Below are positions 17,309 through 26,804 of a DNA stretch of 32,735 nucleotides, piece by piece. Positions within the stretch are counted from its first letter, which is position 1. Every line of letters begins with the position of its first letter. Under the pieces are notes generated by a model, which was given only the letters and a program-made list of their open reading frames with translations, did not search any database and was not told where the DNA came from. A program made the position numbers and the translations under genes. Origin of the DNA: Massilia horti (GTDB taxonomy: Bacteria > Pseudomonadota > Gammaproteobacteria > Burkholderiales > Burkholderiaceae_D); NCBI RefSeq assembly GCF_004614195.1, contig NZ_SPUM01000067.1, positions 1-32,735 of the forward strand, read 5' to 3'.

Positions 17309-18196
17309 TCAGGGGTGTTCCGTTTGCATTGCTGCAGCCCGCGCAGCCATTTCCTGCGATCGGACACGTCGTGCTTCCATCTCATCCATCAGTTGCCGAA
17401 GCTCGGCTTTGAATTCGTCACGCTGCTGTATTCCAAGTAGGCGCGGGACCTCATAGCGTCGAAGAATTTCACCTCTGGTCGTCAACACAGCGTCGGCAAA
17501 GAACGTCAACAGGAGTTGGTCCTCATTACCGGCTGCCTCCCATGCCGCGCGCGCCGCGCAAGCCCATTGGTGCTGTTCGCCCGCGTCGCCCGGCAGTTTG
17601 CGGCCGTGTCGCATGGCCCGGACATTGGCCAGAACACCCTCAGGTTCGAGTGCTTCATTAAGATCCTCCATCTGTTGCGCACTGAGCTGCAATGGTGTGG
17701 ACGCACATGATTCTCCGGCAGCGCCAAGCGGCAGCCACACGATCGAATGGGTGCGGTCATGGATACCCCACCTTTGCATTGGCGCAGTCATCGCTTTCCA
17801 TTGTTCAGGCGTCAGGATCGAAGGCAGGAATTCCAGCACGGCACAATCCGCGTATCGCAGCGTGTACTGCTTGCCGTTGGGCGCCACGATGAAGATGAAC
17901 CTGCGCAGATGGTGCGCAAGCTCGGCCCGTGGTAACGTGGTTTCAATCAGCGACAAGTGGAGTGCTGGCCTGGTGGCATTTGCCAGTTCCATTACCCGGT
18001 CCAGATGGCCAGCCTCGTAAGCTGCTTCGATGTCAATTAGCAGCGGGCTCACCACCAACGCCTTGTCGTTGTAGATTGGCTCCAGCCATGCCGCACGCAC
18101 ATCCGCCGGCGCTTCCGAATAACGGGACGGCGCAAGCTGCAACAGTCCGTTATCGATGAGGAGATAGCAGAAAATCTCAGGCGTCTGTGTGCTCAT
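17309..18196 (-). CDS. DUF4123 protein, T6SS effector chaperone
   Basis: A 295-residue DUF4123 protein. Such proteins (Tap/TEC) load effectors onto a VgrG spike and are not themselves secreted. The N-terminal half carries the family pattern: CYLLIDNGLLQL, then VSPLLIDI, ALHLSLIETTLPRAELAHHL RRF (a long helix block, split here), and LRYADCAVLEFLPSILTPEQ. A C-terminal coiled-coil-like stretch (ELRQLMDEMEARRVRSQEM) ends the protein. The start at 18196 (MSTQTPEIF) is chosen by family likeness. Upstream in-frame residues are not family-like. It lies 30 bp before the DUF3304 gene on the same strand. No vgrG or PAAR gene is seen in this window. Confidence 0.82.
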   Translation of the reverse strand: MSTQTPEIFCYLLIDNGLLQLAPSRYSEAPADVRAAWLEPIYNDKALVVSPLLIDIEAAYEAGHLDRVMELANATRPALHLSLIETTLPRAELAHHLRRFIFIVAPNGKQYTLRYADCAVLEFLPSILTPEQWKAMTAPMQRWGIHDRTHSIVWLPLGAAGESCASTPLQLSAQQMEDLNEALEPEGVLANVRAMRHGRKLPGDAGEQHQWACAARAAWEAAGNEDQLLLTFFADAVLTTRGEILRRYEVPRLLGIQQRDEFKAELRQLMDEMEARRVRSQEMAARAAAMQTEHP

Positions 18197-18541
18197 TTTG
18201 GCCCCATCAATGCGCTGCTTTCCGTGGATTTTCAGCATGAGAAAGAATGCATAATGGCACTTTGTGCCAATCCACATTTGACTTATGGCAATGAAAGCGG
18301 CCGACCTGTGGTGAGGTGCCAGATCAACTGGAGGGCAAGAGGAAGCAGCGTTGTCAACGACAGCGATGGGCCAGCCTGGACTTGTCGAAATCTGCATCCC
18401 AAGGTCGTTGGCATGCAATCGGCAGTTATACTGTTCGTCCTGTCCCGCATTCCCGGAAATCTATCGGCTCTTTAAATACGGCCGTTCGTCCCAATGTAGG
18501 ATAGCCAATAATTTACAGATGCCCGAAGGACGTCAACACCC
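18197..18541. other. Intergenic region between the effector module and gshA
   Basis: This stretch separates the divergent DUF4123 and gshA genes. I see no gene in it on either strand, and no vgrG, PAAR or hcp remnant. TATACT at 18427-18432 could be a -10 element for gshA, but no matching -35 at the normal distance was found. The promoter of the effector module presumably lies here too. Confidence 0.4.
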
Positions 18542-19843
18542 ATGGTTCCGCACCTCGTCACGGCCCTGACCGGCCCGCTGCTCGATCTCGAAAAGAAAAT
18601 CCTCGAGGCCACCCCCGCCATCGAGCGCTGGTTCCGCCTGGAGTGGCAGGAGCACACCCCGCCGTTCTATTGCTCGGTCGATCTGCGTAACGCCGGCTAC
18701 AAGCTGGCGCCGGTCGACACCAACCTGTTCCCGGGCGGCTTTAACAACCTGGCCACCGAAATGCTGCCGCTGGCGGTGCAGGCCGCCATGGCCGCGATCG
18801 ACAAGTACTGCCCGGACGCGCGCAACCTGTTGCTGATCCCGGAGAGCCACACCCGCAACCCGTACTACTGGCAGAACGTGCAGCGCCTGATGCAGATCTT
18901 CCGCCAGACTGGCCTGCACGTGCGCCTGGGCTCGCTGTCGCCGGACGTGACCCAGCCGACGCCGCTGGCGCTGCCGGACGGGAACATGCTGGTGGTTGAG
19001 CCGCTGGTAAGGTCAAGCAACGGCAGGCGCGTGGGGCTGGCGGACTTCGACCCGTGCACGATCCTGCTGAACAACGACCTGTCGGCCGGTATCCCGTCCA
19101 TTTTGGAAAACATCCACGAACAGTCGCTGTTGCCGCCCCTGCACGCGGGCTGGGCGATCCGGCGCAAGAGCAACCACTTCAAGGCTTTCGACGAGGTGGC
19201 CAAGAAGTTCGGCAAGCTGATCGACATCGATCCCTGGCTGGTCAATCCGCTGCATGCCAAGTGCGGCGAGATTGACTTCCAGGAAGACGTCGGCATGGAA
19301 TGCCTGGCCGACTCCGTCTCGGCGCTGCTTTCCAAGATCAAGAAGAAATACCGCGAATACGGCATGAAGGACCAGAAGCCGTTCGTGATCGTCAAGCCCG
19401 ACGCCGGCACTTACGGCATGGGCATCATGACGGTCAAGGACGCGAGCGAGGTCAAGGACCTGAACCGCAAGCAGCGCAACAAGATGTCGGTCATCAAGGA
19501 CGGCGTGCAGGTCACGGACGTGATGATCCAGGAGGGCGTGCCGACCTTCGAATCGATCGACGACAAGGTGGCCGAGCCGGTGGTGTACATGATCGACCGC
19601 TATGTGGTCGGCGGCTTCTACCGGGTGCATGCCGAGCGCGGCATCGACCAGAACCTGAACGCGCCGGGCTCGCAATACGTGCCGCTCGCGTTTGCCCAGC
19701 AGCACGCGGTGCCGGATCTGAAGGCCAAGCCGGGTACGGCGGCGCCGAACCGGTTCTACGTGTACGGCGTGGTGGCACGGCTGGGGCTGCTGGCGGCGTC
19801 GCTCGAGCTGGAGCGGACCGATCCGAATCCCGAGGTGTATTGA
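18542..19843 (+). CDS. gshA: Glutamate-cysteine ligase (glutathione synthesis, step 1)
   Basis: A 433-residue glutamate-cysteine ligase of the proteobacterial type distinct from E. coli GshA. It joins glutamate and cysteine using ATP to make gamma-glutamylcysteine. Conserved blocks include NLFPGGFNNL, LLIPESHTRNPYYWQNV, the nucleotide-site region PFVIVKPDAGTYGMG, and DRYVVGGFYRVH. The ATG at 18542 lies 11 bp after GAAGGA. In related bacteria gshA follows glnK-amtB closely. Here the T6SS module separates them. gshB, the second enzyme of the pathway, follows at 20497 after one minus-strand gene. Confidence 0.93.
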   Translation: MVPHLVTALTGPLLDLEKKILEATPAIERWFRLEWQEHTPPFYCSVDLRNAGYKLAPVDTNLFPGGFNNLATEMLPLAVQAAMAAIDKYCPDARNLLLIPESHTRNPYYWQNVQRLMQIFRQTGLHVRLGSLSPDVTQPTPLALPDGNMLVVEPLVRSSNGRRVGLADFDPCTILLNNDLSAGIPSILENIHEQSLLPPLHAGWAIRRKSNHFKAFDEVAKKFGKLIDIDPWLVNPLHAKCGEIDFQEDVGMECLADSVSALLSKIKKKYREYGMKDQKPFVIVKPDAGTYGMGIMTVKDASEVKDLNRKQRNKMSVIKDGVQVTDVMIQEGVPTFESIDDKVAEPVVYMIDRYVVGGFYRVHAERGIDQNLNAPGSQYVPLAFAQQHAVPDLKAKPGTAAPNRFYVYGVVARLGLLAASLELERTDPNPEVY

Positions 19844-19891
19844 ACGCCGGCCGCGATGAGCCTATTCGAGAGACCAGGCGTAAGATGAAGA

Positions 19892-19910
19892 GGGGCGGCT
19901 CTGCCGCCCC
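19892..19910 (+). terminator. Possible terminator hairpin after gshA
   Basis: An 8-bp GC stem (GGGGCGGC with GCCGCCCC) and a 3-nt loop lie 49 bp after the gshA stop. No T-run follows, so termination is uncertain. It sits between gshA and the convergent DUF2628-like gene. Confidence 0.35.
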
Positions 19911-19965
19911 CATGCTTCAAAATAGTGCGCGAATCAAGCTGGCGCGTGGCGTCGGCTCGACTGTA

Positions 19966-20301
19966 TCAGCTTGCGGTGGCAGGAATGGCAATGCCAAGGG
20001 CCGATGCCGCCATCGTATTGTCGGCGTCGCTTCCTGCCAGCACATAGCCGCGCTCTAACAGCTTGCGGGTATAGTACTTGTTGTACATGAAGGACCATAC
20101 GAGACCGATGAAGAATGCTCCGATGCCCAGCGTCATGATCCCAATGATGACGGAGACCACGAATCCCCCGATGAAGGTGATGTAGTCGCCGCGGAACAAC
20201 GCGGGAAAGAATCCAAAAAAGAACGTGGTCCAGGAGAACCCGTAGTAGCCGTCCTTGACGATTCCCGATTCCTTGTGTTTCAACGCGATCCTTGTAGCCA
20301 T
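19966..20301 (-). CDS. Small membrane protein, DUF2628-like
   Basis: A 111-residue membrane protein resembling DUF2628/HrgC-type proteins. The core SWTTFFFGFFPALFRGDY is the family hallmark (aromatic membrane segment followed by FRGD). Two further hydrophobic segments follow (GGFVVSVIIGIMTLGIGAFF, then FIGLVWSFMY), and then YNKYYTRKLLERGYVLAG, a typical C-terminal block. The function is not known. It lies on the minus strand, between gshA and gshB, and breaks an otherwise one-direction block. It has no partner gene nearby. Confidence 0.78.
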   Translation of the reverse strand: MATRIALKHKESGIVKDGYYGFSWTTFFFGFFPALFRGDYITFIGGFVVSVIIGIMTLGIGAFFIGLVWSFMYNKYYTRKLLERGYVLAGSDADNTMAASALGIAIPATAS

Positions 20302-20496
20302 AGTTTGTCCCGGTTTTGGTTAATGTTGTTGATGACGAGCGCGTCGCTTGAATGTTTGTTCTGCGCAACGTTCGTGCATATTAGTATGCCAAGTTTTCAT
20401 TTGGCAATTCTCTCCAATTCCCACGGCACCCTGGGGGCGTCGGCGGGGTTGGCGGTTTCCGGCTAAAATCTGGGCATCCCCCAAATTGGAACACCC

Positions 20497-21444
20497 ATGA
20501 AAATCGCTTTCCTCGCCGATCCGCTGTCCGGCTTCAAGACCTACAAGGACTCGACCTTCGCGATGATGCGCGAAGCGTCGCGCCGCGGCCATGCCATCTA
20601 CGCCTTCGAGCAACACGACATGGCAATCGAGCAAGGGGTGGCGACGGCCGAAGTGGCCGAGATCACGCTGACCGGCGAACTGGACGACTGGTATTGCGCC
20701 GGGCCGGGCGAATCGGTGCCCTTGTCCAGCTTTGACGCCATCATCCAGCGCAAGGACCCGCCGTTCGACATGGAATACGTGTACGGGACCTATATGCTGG
20801 AGCTTGCTGAGCGGCAGGGGGCGCGCGTGTTCAACAAGCCGAGCGCGATCCGTGACCACAACGAGAAGCTGGCGATCACCCAGTTCAGCCAGTTCACCGC
20901 GCCGACCCTGGTGTCGCAGAGCGTGTCGCGGCTGCGCGCCTTCCACGCCGAGCATGGGGACGTGATCTTCAAGCCGCTCGACGGCATGGGCGGCGCCGGC
21001 ATTTTCCGCATTAAGGACGACGGCATGAACCTCGGATCCGTGCTGGAGACGCTGACCGTCAACGGCACCCGCACGATCATGGCGCAAAAGTATATTCCGG
21101 AGATCGTGAAGGGCGACAAGCGCGTGCTGCTCATCGGCGGCAAGCCGGTGCCGTTCGCGCTGGCGCGCATCCCGCAAGCCGGCGAAGTACGCGGCAACCT
21201 GGCGGCCGGCGGCATGGGCGTGGCGCAACCGTTGTCCAGCCGCGACTACGCCATTGCCGAGGCGCTTGGCCCGGTGCTGGTCGAGCGTGGGCTGTTGCTG
21301 GTAGGATTAGATGTGATTGGCGATTTCCTGACCGAGGTGAATGTCACCAGCCCGACCTGCTTCCAGGAGATTACCGACCAGACGGGGTTCGACGTGGCCG
21401 CGATGTTCATCGACGCGGTCGAGCAGCAGGTTACGGAAAAATAA
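20497..21444 (+). CDS. gshB: Glutathione synthetase (step 2)
   Basis: A 315-residue prokaryotic glutathione synthetase that adds glycine to gamma-glutamylcysteine using ATP. The N-terminus MKIAFLADPLSGFKTYKDST and the block QRKDPPFDMEYVYGTYMLEL are diagnostic. The ATP-grasp fold shows DVIFKPLDGMGGAGIFR, KGDKRVLLIGGKPVPFALAR, and the metal-binding end LVGLDVIGDFLTEVNVTSPT. The length is normal. The PTS EIIA gene starts three bases after its stop, so glutathione and PTS genes are probably co-transcribed. Confidence 0.95.
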   Translation: MKIAFLADPLSGFKTYKDSTFAMMREASRRGHAIYAFEQHDMAIEQGVATAEVAEITLTGELDDWYCAGPGESVPLSSFDAIIQRKDPPFDMEYVYGTYMLELAERQGARVFNKPSAIRDHNEKLAITQFSQFTAPTLVSQSVSRLRAFHAEHGDVIFKPLDGMGGAGIFRIKDDGMNLGSVLETLTVNGTRTIMAQKYIPEIVKGDKRVLLIGGKPVPFALARIPQAGEVRGNLAAGGMGVAQPLSSRDYAIAEALGPVLVERGLLLVGLDVIGDFLTEVNVTSPTCFQEITDQTGFDVAAMFIDAVEQQVTEK

Positions 21445-21447
21445 ATC

Positions 21448-21855
21448 ATGGTAGGCATTCTGCTGTTGACCCACGCTCCGCTGGGCCAGGCATTCATCGC
21501 GGCGGCATCGCACGTCTTCCGCGGTCCGGTGGAGCACGTGGAGGCGATCGACGTGACCGCCGACCAGGACCTTGGCGAGGTCAACATTCTGGCCAAGGGC
21601 GCGATCGCGCGCCTGGACGAGGGCGATGGCGTGCTGGTGATTACCGACATCAAGGGCGGCACGCCGTCCAACTGTTGTAATGCGCTGGCCGATGCGGGCC
21701 GCGTGGAAGTGATCGCAGGCATCAGTCTGCCGATGCTGCTGCGTGCGATCACTTATCGCCGCGATACGCTGGACGTGGTGGCCGAGATGGCGCTGGCCGG
21801 CGCCCAGAACGGTGCGGTGCGGGTGGATAACCGGATCCGGATCGGCGCGGGCTGA
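21448..21855 (+). CDS. PTS mannose-type EIIA protein
   Basis: A 135-residue EIIA domain of the mannose/sorbose PTS family. It accepts phosphate from HPr on a histidine, here His9 in GILLLTHAPLGQAF. The block VLVITDIKGGTPSNCCNAL is the family signature for the dimer and active-site region. No EIIB, EIIC or EIID gene is present nearby. In beta-proteobacteria such a lone EIIA is thought to work in regulation rather than sugar uptake. It begins three bases after gshB and is followed by HPr and EI, forming a short phosphorelay operon. Confidence 0.9.
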   Translation: MVGILLLTHAPLGQAFIAAASHVFRGPVEHVEAIDVTADQDLGEVNILAKGAIARLDEGDGVLVITDIKGGTPSNCCNALADAGRVEVIAGISLPMLLRAITYRRDTLDVVAEMALAGAQNGAVRVDNRIRIGAG

Positions 21856-21917
21856 TACCAAAGGCGGCGTGGCTTGGCGGCGCGGCAGTTCCGACGATTG
21901 AAAACGACAACGACAAT

Positions 21918-22187
21918 ATGGTTCAACAAGAACTCGAAATTATTAACAAGCTGGGCCTGCATGCCCGCGCATCCGCCAAATTCACCCAGCTTGCCGCCAA
22001 GTACCAGAGCGACGTCTGGCTCACGCGCAACGCGCGCCGGATCAACGCCAAGTCCATCATGGGCGTCATGATGCTAGCGGCCGGCAAGGGTGCCAAGGTG
22101 ACCCTCGAAGCGGAGGGCGCCGACGAACAGGAAGCGGTGGCCGCGCTGGCGGCCCTGATCAACGACAAGTTCGGCGAAGGCGAATAA
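21918..22187 (+). CDS. ptsH: HPr phosphocarrier protein
   Basis: An 89-residue HPr that passes phosphate from EI to EIIA. The active histidine is His15 in NKLGLHARASAKF. The serine site is Ser46 in AKSIMGVMMLA, the target of HPr kinase in organisms that have it. No HPr kinase gene is in this window. The stop TAA shares one base with a downstream ATG (TAATG) that can start the EI gene. It follows the EIIA gene by 62 bp. Confidence 0.95.
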   Translation: MVQQELEIINKLGLHARASAKFTQLAAKYQSDVWLTRNARRINAKSIMGVMMLAAGKGAKVTLEAEGADEQEAVAALAALINDKFGEGE

Positions 22188-23992
22188 TGCCCCTCGATTC
22201 GGGCCCGGGCCGCATACACACAGCACCTGCAATGGCATCGTTCACGCTACACGGCATCCCGGTCTCGCGCGGCATCTCGATCGGCCGCGCGCACAAGCTC
22301 ACGCCGGCCGCGCTCGACGTCAAGCACTATCTGGTGCCGGAAGAGCAGGTCGAGGCCGAGGTCGGGCGCCTGCAGGACGCCATCGCCGCCGTGCACCACG
22401 ACCTGCAGGAACTGTGGACCGACCTGCCGAAGGACGCCCCGACCGAGCTGGGCGCCTTCATCGACGTGCATGCGCTGATCCTCTCGGACCCGATGATCTC
22501 GGAAGCGCCGCTGGACATCATCCGCTCCCGCCACTACAACGCCGAGTGGGCGCTGGTGACCCAGATCGACGAGCTCTCGGCGCAGTTCGACGAGATCGAA
22601 GACGAGTACCTGCGCGAGCGCAAGCACGATATCCAGCAGGTGGCCGAGCGCGTGCTCAAGGTCCTGACCGGCACCGCGCTGCCGCTGCCGGCGCCGCCTT
22701 CCGAGCACAACGCCGACCAGTACCAGCCGCAGATGATCGTGGTCGCGCACGACATCTCGCCGGCCGACATGCTGGCCTTCCGCGACCGCTCGTTCATCGG
22801 TTTCGTGACCGACGTCGGCGGCCAGAACTCGCACACCGCGATCGTCGCGCGCAGCCTGGATATCCCGGCCGCAGTGGGCATGAGCCAGGCATCGCGCCTG
22901 ATCGAACAGGACGACTGGGTCATCATCGACGGCGACGCCGGCGTGGTGATCTGCAATCCGAGCCCGCTGGTGCTCGAACAGTACCGCGCGCGCCAGCAGA
23001 CGCTGCTGCGGGCGAGGAAGCGCCTGCTCAAGCTGAAGAAGACGCCGGCGGTTACGCGCGACGGCACCCCGATCACACTCCTGGCCAACATCGAGCTGCC
23101 GGACGACTGCCCGGCGGCGCTGGAGGCGGGCGCGGTCGGCGTGGGCCTGTTCCGCTCCGAGTTCCTGTTCATGGGCCGCGGCGCGCATCCGGTCAAGGTG
23201 CCGAGCGAGGACGAGCAGTTCGAGCAGTACCGCAAGGCGGTGCTGGCGATGAAGGGCCGGCCGGTCACCATCCGCACGCTCGACATCGGCGCCGACAAGC
23301 CGCTCGACCCGGGCGAGCACACCGCGCTTAACCCGGCGCTGGGCCTGCGCGCGATCCGCTACTGCCTGGCCGAGCCGCAGATGTTCCTGACCCAGCTGCG
23401 CGCGATCCTGCGCGCATCCGCCTTCGGCAAGGTGCGCATCCTGATCCCGATGCTGGCGCACGCGTTCGAGATCGACCAGTCGCTGTCGATGATCAAGCAG
23501 GCCAAGGCCCAGCTGCGCGAGGAGAACGTCAAGTTCGACGAGGCGATCGAGGTCGGCGCCATGGTCGAGATTCCGGCCGCCGCGCTGGCGCTGCCGATGT
23601 TCGTCAAGCGCCTGAATTTCCTCTCGATCGGCACCAACGACCTGATCCAGTACACGCTGGCGATCGACCGCGTCGACTACGAGGTTGCGCACCTGTACAA
23701 TCCTCTGCATCCTGCGGTGCTGCAGCTGATCGCGATGACCATCAGCGCCGGCAAGAAGGCCGGTCTGGACGTGGCCGTGTGCGGCGAGATGGCGGGTGAC
23801 GTGAAGTTCACTCGCCTGCTGCTGGGCATGGGCCTGACCGAGTTCTCGATGCACCCGGCCCAGCTCCTGGCCGTCAAGCAGGAGATACTGAGCAGCGACC
23901 TGGCATTGATTGCCCCGCGCACGCGCAAGGTTCTGCGCTCGATGGAGCCGGCCGAGATCGTCGAGGCGGTTGAGCAGCTGCAGGCGATGTAA
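22187..23992 (+). CDS. ptsI: PTS enzyme I (phosphoenolpyruvate-protein phosphotransferase)
   Basis: A 601-residue EI that starts the phosphorelay by taking phosphate from phosphoenolpyruvate. The phospho-histidine is in [21 protein letters not shown], seen as [12 protein letters not shown] (His216). The PEP-binding barrel shows [40 protein letters not shown] and VCGEMAGD. The ATG at 22187 overlaps the HPr stop and has GAAGG six bases upstream, so I chose it. The family start, [14 protein letters not shown], is at 22232 but lacks a ribosome site. The remaining sequence is full length. Confidence 0.94.
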   Translation: MPLDSGPGRIHTAPAMASFTLHGIPVSRGISIGRAHKLTPAALDVKHYLVPEEQVEAEVGRLQDAIAAVHHDLQELWTDLPKDAPTELGAFIDVHALILSDPMISEAPLDIIRSRHYNAEWALVTQIDELSAQFDEIEDEYLRERKHDIQQVAERVLKVLTGTALPLPAPPSEHNADQYQPQMIVVAHDISPADMLAFRDRSFIGFVTDVGGQNSHTAIVARSLDIPAAVGMSQASRLIEQDDWVIIDGDAGVVICNPSPLVLEQYRARQQTLLRARKRLLKLKKTPAVTRDGTPITLLANIELPDDCPAALEAGAVGVGLFRSEFLFMGRGAHPVKVPSEDEQFEQYRKAVLAMKGRPVTIRTLDIGADKPLDPGEHTALNPALGLRAIRYCLAEPQMFLTQLRAILRASAFGKVRILIPMLAHAFEIDQSLSMIKQAKAQLREENVKFDEAIEVGAMVEIPAAALALPMFVKRLNFLSIGTNDLIQYTLAIDRVDYEVAHLYNPLHPAVLQLIAMTISAGKKAGLDVAVCGEMAGDVKFTRLLLGMGLTEFSMHPAQLLAVKQEILSSDLALIAPRTRKVLRSMEPAEIVEAVEQLQAM

Positions 23993-24041
23993 CACCACGG
24001 CGCGCAAAGTTCGCGCCGTACTACACAAGAACGAAAGTCTC

Positions 24042-25205
24042 ATGGGATCAATTGGAATAGTCTCTCCCCAGGCGATGCACTTCGCCGAGCCGCTGCGCCT
24101 GGCCAGCGGCGCCCGGATTGCCGACTACACGCTGATGTACGAAACCTATGGCACGCTCAACGCCGACAAATCCAACGCGGTGCTGATCTGCCATGCCCTG
24201 AACGCCTCGCACCACGTCGCGGGCACCTATGCCGACAACCCGAAAAGCGCCGGCTGGTGGGATAACATGGTCGGGCCGGGCAAGCCGGTCGACACCGACC
24301 GCTTCTTCGTCATCGGCGTGAACAACCTCGGATCGTGCTTCGGCTCGACGGGGCCGATGCATGTCAATCCGGACACCGGCAAGCCGTATGGCGCGGCGTT
24401 CCCGCTGGTGACGGTGGAGGACTGGGTGGCGGCGCAGGCACGGCTGGCGGACCAGCTGGGCATCGAACAGTTCGCGGCGGTGATGGGCGGTTCGCTGGGC
24501 GGCATGCAGGCGCTGGCCTGGTCGATCATGTTCCCGCAGCGGCTGCGCCACTGCGTCGTGATCGCTTCCACTCCCAAGCTGTCGGCCCAGAACATCGCGT
24601 TCAACGACGTGGCGCGCCAGGCCATCCTGACCGATCCCGATTATCACGGCGGCGACTTCTACGAGCACGGCGTGGTGCCGAAGAACGGCCTGAAGGTGGC
24701 GCGCATGGTCGGCCACATCACCTACCTGTCCAACGACGACATGGCCGAAAAATTCGGCCGCAAGCTGCGCAACGCGGCCGAGAATAACGACTACAAATTC
24801 GGCTTCGAGATCGACTTCGAGATCGAGTCCTACCTGCGCTACCAGGGCGACAAGTTCTCCGAGTACTTCGACGCCAACACCTACCTCTTGATCACCAAGG
24901 CGCTCGACTACTTCGACCCGGCGCGCGAGCACGGCGGCGACCTGACACGCGCGCTGGAAGGCACCCGCGCCCAGTTCCTGGTCGCTTCCTTCACCACCGA
25001 CTGGCGTTTCGAGCCAGCGAGGAGCCGGGAGATTGTGCAGGCCTTGATCTCGAACCGGCGTAAGGTGACCTACGCCGAGATCGACGCGCCGCACGGCCAC
25101 GACGCATTCCTGCTCGAAGACCCGCGCTATATGAACGTGGTGCGCGCCTACTACGAGCGCGTGTGGGAAGAATGCCAGCGCGGCACGGCGAAGGAGGCGG
25201 CATGA
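24042..25205 (+). CDS. metX: Homoserine O-acyltransferase MetX
   Basis: A 387-residue alpha/beta hydrolase-fold enzyme that activates homoserine with acetyl- or succinyl-CoA for methionine synthesis. Conserved parts are [36 protein letters not shown], the nucleophile elbow [14 protein letters not shown] with Ser151, and [10 protein letters not shown] with the catalytic histidine. Which acyl donor is used cannot be read safely. The start at 24042 ([10 protein letters not shown]) fits the family; residues further upstream do not. The stop overlaps the metW start (ATGA), as in many proteobacteria. Confidence 0.95.
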   Translation: MGSIGIVSPQAMHFAEPLRLASGARIADYTLMYETYGTLNADKSNAVLICHALNASHHVAGTYADNPKSAGWWDNMVGPGKPVDTDRFFVIGVNNLGSCFGSTGPMHVNPDTGKPYGAAFPLVTVEDWVAAQARLADQLGIEQFAAVMGGSLGGMQALAWSIMFPQRLRHCVVIASTPKLSAQNIAFNDVARQAILTDPDYHGGDFYEHGVVPKNGLKVARMVGHITYLSNDDMAEKFGRKLRNAAENNDYKFGFEIDFEIESYLRYQGDKFSEYFDANTYLLITKALDYFDPAREHGGDLTRALEGTRAQFLVASFTTDWRFEPARSREIVQALISNRRKVTYAEIDAPHGHDAFLLEDPRYMNVVRAYYERVWEECQRGTAKEAA

Positions 25206-25825
25206 CGACGATCGCAACTGAAACCGGCATCCGTCCGGACCTGGCCTTCATCGCGCATTGGGTGCGCGAAGGCTCGCACGTGCTGGACGTGGGCTGCGGC
25301 GACGGCGCCATGCTGCGCTTCCTGGAATCCGACAAGCGCTGCACCGGCTATGGCATCGAGATCGCCGACGACAAGCTCCTGGAGAGCACCCGGCGCGGCA
25401 TCGCGGTGATCCAGCACGACATGGAGCAGGGCCTGGACCTCTTCGGCGACAACTCGTTCGACACGGTGCTGTGCCTGTCGTCGCTGCAGATGATGCAGCA
25501 CGTGGAAAAGCTCCTGCGCGACATCGTGCGCGTGGGTTCGGAAGCGATCGTCTCGTTCCCGAATTTTGCCTACTGGCCGCACCGGGTGGCGCTGCTCAAG
25601 GGGCGCATGCCTGTCTCGCGTTCGCTGCCATACCAGTGGTACGACACGCCGAACGTGCGCTGCGCGACCATCTACGACTTCCAGGAGCTGGCCGAAGAGT
25701 GCGGGCTTGAGGTGCTCGAGTGCGTGGCGCTGGCTGAGGGCAAGCCGGTGAACTTCCTGCCGAATTTGCGCGGCAGCCTGGCGGTGTTCAGGCTGCGCAA
25801 GAAGGGCGGCGCGGTTTCGGCATGA
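25202..25825 (+). CDS. metW: Methionine biosynthesis protein MetW
   Basis: A 207-residue SAM-dependent methyltransferase-fold protein. MetW is needed for MetX activity in several bacteria, and may act as its partner. The SAM-binding motif is [15 protein letters not shown], then [13 protein letters not shown]. The family blocks [17 protein letters not shown] and [20 protein letters not shown] are present (split here). The start overlaps the metX stop and has a perfect AAGGAGG upstream, so the pair is co-translated. Confidence 0.93.
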   Translation: MTTIATETGIRPDLAFIAHWVREGSHVLDVGCGDGAMLRFLESDKRCTGYGIEIADDKLLESTRRGIAVIQHDMEQGLDLFGDNSFDTVLCLSSLQMMQHVEKLLRDIVRVGSEAIVSFPNFAYWPHRVALLKGRMPVSRSLPYQWYDTPNVRCATIYDFQELAEECGLEVLECVALAEGKPVNFLPNLRGSLAVFRLRKKGGAVSA

Positions 25826-25910
25826 GATTTTGCAGGCGGGTAGGGTGTGCGCCTCCCGTTGGTTTATCTGAGAGGATAGTGCTGGTAAAAACAGCGCTAT
25901 CAGAGACGAG

Positions 25911-26804
25911 ATGAATAGACTCAAACGAGCCATCGTGCTGCTCACGCTGTGCGCCTGTGTGGGCGCCGCGCCCGCGCAGCCGCAAGCGCAAGAGCAGGTC
26001 GTCCAGGACGGCATCGCCGTGCGTCCGCTGTCAAGGTGGCGCGTTCTGGCGCCGGAAACGGCGATCAACCAGCAGTCTGCCCAGCAGTACAAGGGCCTGC
26101 TGGAGCAGGCACGCGAAAAAGGCGCGCTGGTGCCGGCCACCCATCCCGAAGTGCAGCGCCTGCGCCGCATTGCCGATCGCCTCATTCCGTTTACTCCTCG
26201 TTGGAACCCGGCCGCCAGCAAATGGAAGTGGGAGGTCAACCTGCTCAACTCGTCGCAGGTCAACGCCTTCTGCATGCCGGGAGGTCGCATCGCCTTCTTC
26301 ACCGGCATCCTGTCCAAGCTCAAGCTCACTGACGACGAAATCGCCGCGGTCATGGGCCACGAGATTGCGCACGCGCTGCGTGAGCATGGGCGCGAACAGA
26401 TGGGCAAGTCGACCGCGACCTCGATCGGCGCGCGTCTTGGCGGTGCCGCGCTGTCTGCATGGCTTGGCATCGATCCGCGCATGACGGACCAGGTGACCGG
26501 ATACGCCGGCCAACTGATGGTATTGAAGTTCTCGCGCGACGACGAACGCGAGGCCGACCTGGTCGGCCTGGACCTGGCGGCGCGCGCCGGCTTCGACCCG
26601 CGCGCCGGCGTGGCGCTGTGGCGCAAGATGGCCGCGCTGAACCAGCAGCAGCCGATCGCACTGTTCTCGACCCACCCGCTGGGACCGGAGCGCATCGCCC
26701 AGATCGAAAACCACATGAACGTGCTGCTGCCGCTGTACGCGCGCGCCAAGGGCACATCGGTAGACCGGCTGCCGCCCTACCGCACCAACGTGGCGCTGCG
26801 CTGA
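25911..26804 (+). CDS. M48 family metalloprotease, exported
   Basis: A 297-residue zinc metalloprotease of the M48 (HtpX/BepA/LoiP-like) group. An N-terminal signal peptide (AIVLLTLCACVGAAPAQP) sends it to the envelope. Cysteines at residues 14 and 16 could allow lipid attachment, but no clean lipobox is present. The zinc site is VMGHEIAHALREH at about residues 148-160. The third ligand is in DDEREADLVGLDLA. The C-terminal part has FSTHPLGPERIAQIE, a typical M48 end. The role is probably envelope quality control. Its stop overlaps the start of the following pseudouridine synthase gene (TGATG). Confidence 0.9.
   Translation: MNRLKRAIVLLTLCACVGAAPAQPQAQEQVVQDGIAVRPLSRWRVLAPETAINQQSAQQYKGLLEQAREKGALVPATHPEVQRLRRIADRLIPFTPRWNPAASKWKWEVNLLNSSQVNAFCMPGGRIAFFTGILSKLKLTDDEIAAVMGHEIAHALREHGREQMGKSTATSIGARLGGAALSAWLGIDPRMTDQVTGYAGQLMVLKFSRDDEREADLVGLDLAARAGFDPRAGVALWRKMAALNQQQPIALFSTHPLGPERIAQIENHMNVLLPLYARAKGTSVDRLPPYRTNVALR

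Noticed and set aside
18408..18432. TTGGCA...TATACT as a sigma-70 promoter for gshA
   Set aside because: The spacer is only 13 bp, too short for a standard promoter.
18197..18541. VgrG, PAAR or Hcp remnant upstream of the DUF4123 gene
   Set aside because: Both strands were read. No Gly-rich spike repeats, PAAR motifs or Hcp pattern were seen.
22247..24043. Long minus-strand open frame (598 codons) opposite enzyme I
   Set aside because: It is the antisense image of ptsI, with low-complexity Arg/His/Val composition and no domain.
24048..25217. Minus-strand open frame opposite metX
   Set aside because: A third-position shadow of metX with no recognisable motif.
25151..26755. Long minus-strand open frame (534 codons) opposite metW and the M48 protease
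   Set aside because: It covers two clear plus-strand genes, and its residues show no family pattern.
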